Of a stretch of DNA of 6,715 nt, positions 4,670 to 6,715 are shown one piece after another; the stretch's first letter is position 1; every line of letters begins with the position of its first letter. The DNA lies in the NCBI GenBank assembly GCA_937892635.1, contig CALBKB010000112.1, positions 1 to 6,715 on the forward strand, given 5' to 3'. The DNA is from an uncultured Clostridia bacterium (lineage in GTDB: Bacteria; Bacillota; Clostridia; Oscillospirales; UMGS1783). Under the pieces are notes generated by a model. The model saw only the letters and a program-made list of their open reading frames with translations, did no database searches and was not told the DNA's origin. Both the position numbers and the translations under genes were made by a program.

Positions 4670-6715
4670 TTACCCTCTTGTATCGATTACGTGATTCGGT
4701 AATCCGTTTTGCACAAGCGGAAGATATGCACGCATGCGCGCATCTTGTAAAAACCGCCGTATAAAGATCCGATCACATAACACATTTGCGCATGAGATTA
4801 GGCTCATTCCCATATGATGCGCCATAAATGTCTTTACTACACGCGGCATATTCCCAACACGGGTCGGCGTATAGTCAATCGCCTCATAAAATCCATATCG
4901 GCCAAACAATCCCTCTCGCTGCAAATCCGTCAAGTTATCAAAAGACTCCCGCGGCAAAAGCGGTAAGGACAAGAAGGTGGAATATGGCGAAACTACGTAA
5001 TCCTCCGCCAAGCCGTTTTGTGCGCCAAGTTTAGGGGTACCCATTCCTTTATAAGCATACCGATTGTCTTGATCCGTGTCATAATAGCCGCTTTCCGAGA
5101 CGCCAAAGGGACGTGTGCCCGCCCATTTTCGCTGCTCATGCAAGGCAAAATGGATGGCCTCATACTGTTGTGTCCCTTCCGACAACGGCATAAACATCAG
5201 CGGCATACCGTATTCAAATATTGACCCCGTCCAAGATGCTAAACCAAACCGACCCTTGTCGGTAATATAGGGGTAGGTTAACGCCAACCAATGCTCTTTG
5301 GGTAACACCCCGTTGGCACACAAATAATAACTGGTCAGTCGTGCTTCACTCATCATCAGATCGTAATAGTGGTCATCCAATGCCTGCTCCTGGGGACGAT
5401 AGCCGATATGCAGCCATTTCCGTTGTGGGTCGTACAGTTTTACAAAGTCAGGCATGGCTTCCTGCTTGCGTATGCGATTGATCAAATCGGGTATAGCCGC
5501 ATGCTGATTGCGGTACTGCTCCAACCCTTGCACCAGCACCGCCAAACAAACAACAAAATTACCGCTGTCAACCGAGGATATATAATGCGGCGCCATCGGT
5601 TGTCTTGATCTTGTGTCGTACCAATTATATAAGTGTCCGTTCCAACGCTCCAACACTTCCACGCTGCCAATGATTTGACCGATTCGCTCCACCATCTCGT
5701 TGGTATCAATGAAACCCAAATCACAAGCCGCCATAACCCCGACCAAAGATAGACCTATATTGGTTGGTGAGGTACGATGCGCCACGCCGATGTTTGGCTC
5801 AATCTGATGGTGATCGGGCAACAAATAATGATCCCTCTCGCATAAGTGATCCCGCATATAGTCCCACGTCCTTTGCGCCCAAACCCGCACTTGCTCTTGT
5901 TGGTCTTTTGCCAGTTTATCCGCTTTGATTTGGATATCGCGCGAAAGCCATAGAAAAAGCAACGGTACCCCCGCCCATATAAAAAACAAAACAGCCCACC
6001 AGCTTAACCGAAAAACAAACAATATACCAAGCGACATAAGGATAAGCTCGGCAAATAAAATCGGTCGATAGGAAAACACACCTTGATTTTGCTTCTGGGC
6101 AAACACAGTCCAATCCAATAAATGCCGCCGTGAACGGAATTGACGATACAAGGCACGCACGACGGCATCCAAACCGTTATAAGCCCGATACGGGATTGAG
6201 AGAAGTTCAAATAAACTCCACGCCAACGCTCCTTCAAAGGCCGGTAACTGTCCCGCATAATAGCAAACACGGTGCGATAGCGTTGTACCGAGCAAAACCT
6301 GATGAAGAATCAATAGATACGGCACGGCAAGGATTGGCATCCAAGCCAAAAGTATTCCTCCCAAGCAGGATAATCCGCCAATCAAACAGACCGACACGGT
6401 TAAAAACATCGTCACCATCGGCCAAATACTGCGCAGCCCGTTTTCAATCATCTTGTAGCGGTCAACACCCGATAATGATATCCCCTTAGTTCCGCGAAGC
6501 AGCTGCCAATCGCCGCGTATCCATCGGTGTTCTCTTTTATAATAGGCAACAACCGTGTCCGGTTGACTTTCAAAACAGGAAATATCGGATACATATCCGG
6601 TGCGAAGCAAAGCCCCCTCCAACAAATCATGGCTCAGTATCTGCTCTCGCGGCAGCCGTCCGCTGATCGTCTGACGATACGCCTGTACATCAATCAAGCC
6701 TTTCCCGCAAAAACT
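4670..6715 (-). CDS. Cyclic beta-1,2-glucan synthase-like protein (GT84 end plus glycoamylase/GH189-like domain), 5' end beyond right edge, no GH94 domain
   Basis: 681 residues are visible; the frame is open to the window edge. The first ~75 residues are the end of a GT84 glycosyltransferase domain (NdvB/ChvB/Cgs family): GKGLIDVQAY, LSHDLLEG (27-34) and HRWIRGDWQLL (63-73, the RW motif). Hydrophobic membrane segments follow at about 96-145 and 219-257. A full glycoamylase-type (PF10091) domain follows at about 262-657, with RTSPTNIGL (315-323), NWYDT, SSVDSGNFV, SIFEYGMPL, GVSESGYYD (538-546), GLAEDYVVSPY, GFYEAIDYTPTR (608-619) and MAHHMGMSL. In characterised enzymes GT84 builds linear beta-1,2-glucan from UDP-glucose and this middle domain (GH189) cyclises it by transglycosylation. 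Family members of about 2,800 aa then continue into a GH94 phosphorylase domain; here a TAA follows within about 20 residues of the glycoamylase end. No clear terminator follows. Whether it still makes cyclic glucan is unknown. Confidence 0.88.
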   Translation of the reverse strand, partial: SFCGKGLIDVQAYRQTISGRLPREQILSHDLLEGALLRTGYVSDISCFESQPDTVVAYYKREHRWIRGDWQLLRGTKGISLSGVDRYKMIENGLRSIWPMVTMFLTVSVCLIGGLSCLGGILLAWMPILAVPYLLILHQVLLGTTLSHRVCYYAGQLPAFEGALAWSLFELLSIPYRAYNGLDAVVRALYRQFRSRRHLLDWTVFAQKQNQGVFSYRPILFAELILMSLGILFVFRLSWWAVLFFIWAGVPLLFLWLSRDIQIKADKLAKDQQEQVRVWAQRTWDYMRDHLCERDHYLLPDHHQIEPNIGVAHRTSPTNIGLSLVGVMAACDLGFIDTNEMVERIGQIIGSVEVLERWNGHLYNWYDTRSRQPMAPHYISSVDSGNFVVCLAVLVQGLEQYRNQHAAIPDLINRIRKQEAMPDFVKLYDPQRKWLHIGYRPQEQALDDHYYDLMMSEARLTSYYLCANGVLPKEHWLALTYPYITDKGRFGLASWTGSIFEYGMPLMFMPLSEGTQQYEAIHFALHEQRKWAGTRPFGVSESGYYDTDQDNRYAYKGMGTPKLGAQNGLAEDYVVSPYSTFLSLPLLPRESFDNLTDLQREGLFGRYGFYEAIDYTPTRVGNMPRVVKTFMAHHMGMSLISCANVLCDRIFIRRFLQDARMRAYLPLVQNGLPNHVIDTRG

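Noticed and set aside
6690..6715. TTG at 6697 as start of the glucan synthase-like gene
   Set aside because: The frame stays open to the window edge, the preceding residues (GKG before LIDVQAY) match the family interior, and an entire GT84 catalytic core would be missing. The gene begins to the right of the window.
1..6715. Mobile elements, CRISPR arrays, tRNA/rRNA genes, long repeats
   Set aside because: By eye I found no transposase motifs, regularly spaced repeats, cloverleaf structures or long direct repeats; almost every base belongs to an explained gene.

Overview
The window looks like a chromosomal segment of a Gram-positive-type anaerobe, most likely a Firmicutes/Clostridia member. 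The main evidence is a paired yfmF-yfmH (M16 peptidase-like) module followed by lgt, strong GGAGG-type Shine-Dalgarno sites before every complete gene, and moderate GC judged by eye. I cannot assign a species. There is no sign of phage, transposon, CRISPR array or RNA gene.

Layout from left to right. (1) Positions 1-261, plus strand: the C-terminal part of an unrecognised protein that enters from the left edge. (2) Positions 266-291: a perfect 11-bp hairpin with T-runs on both sides, serving as a shared terminator for the plus-strand gene and the minus-strand operon. (3) Positions 4595 down to 296, minus strand: a compact four-gene operon yfmF - yfmH - lgt - folD. Its genes overlap by 14 nt, are separated by 17 nt, and overlap by 17 nt. 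A near-consensus sigma-A-type promoter (TTGACT-17-TAAAAT) sits just upstream of yfmF. (4) Positions 6715 down to 4670, minus strand: the 3' part of a cyclic beta-1,2-glucan synthase-like gene (end of GT84 domain, membrane segments, complete glycoamylase/GH189-like domain). It stops exactly where family members normally continue into a large GH94 phosphorylase domain.

How the genes fit together. The operon is mostly housekeeping: a presumed heterodimeric M16 protease-like pair (YfmH catalytic, YfmF non-catalytic), the prolipoprotein-modifying membrane enzyme Lgt, and the one-carbon folate enzyme FolD. The common thread may simply be co-expression. The upstream glucan synthase-like gene is a separate unit, probably concerned with an extracytoplasmic or cell-envelope glucan.

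The window is gene-dense. The longest stretch without a gene is the 74-bp promoter region at 4596-4669. I see no clearly undescribed multi-gene system. The points most worth checking are the glucan synthase that lacks its GH94 module and the unidentified left-edge gene, whose proline codon choice differs sharply from that of folD.
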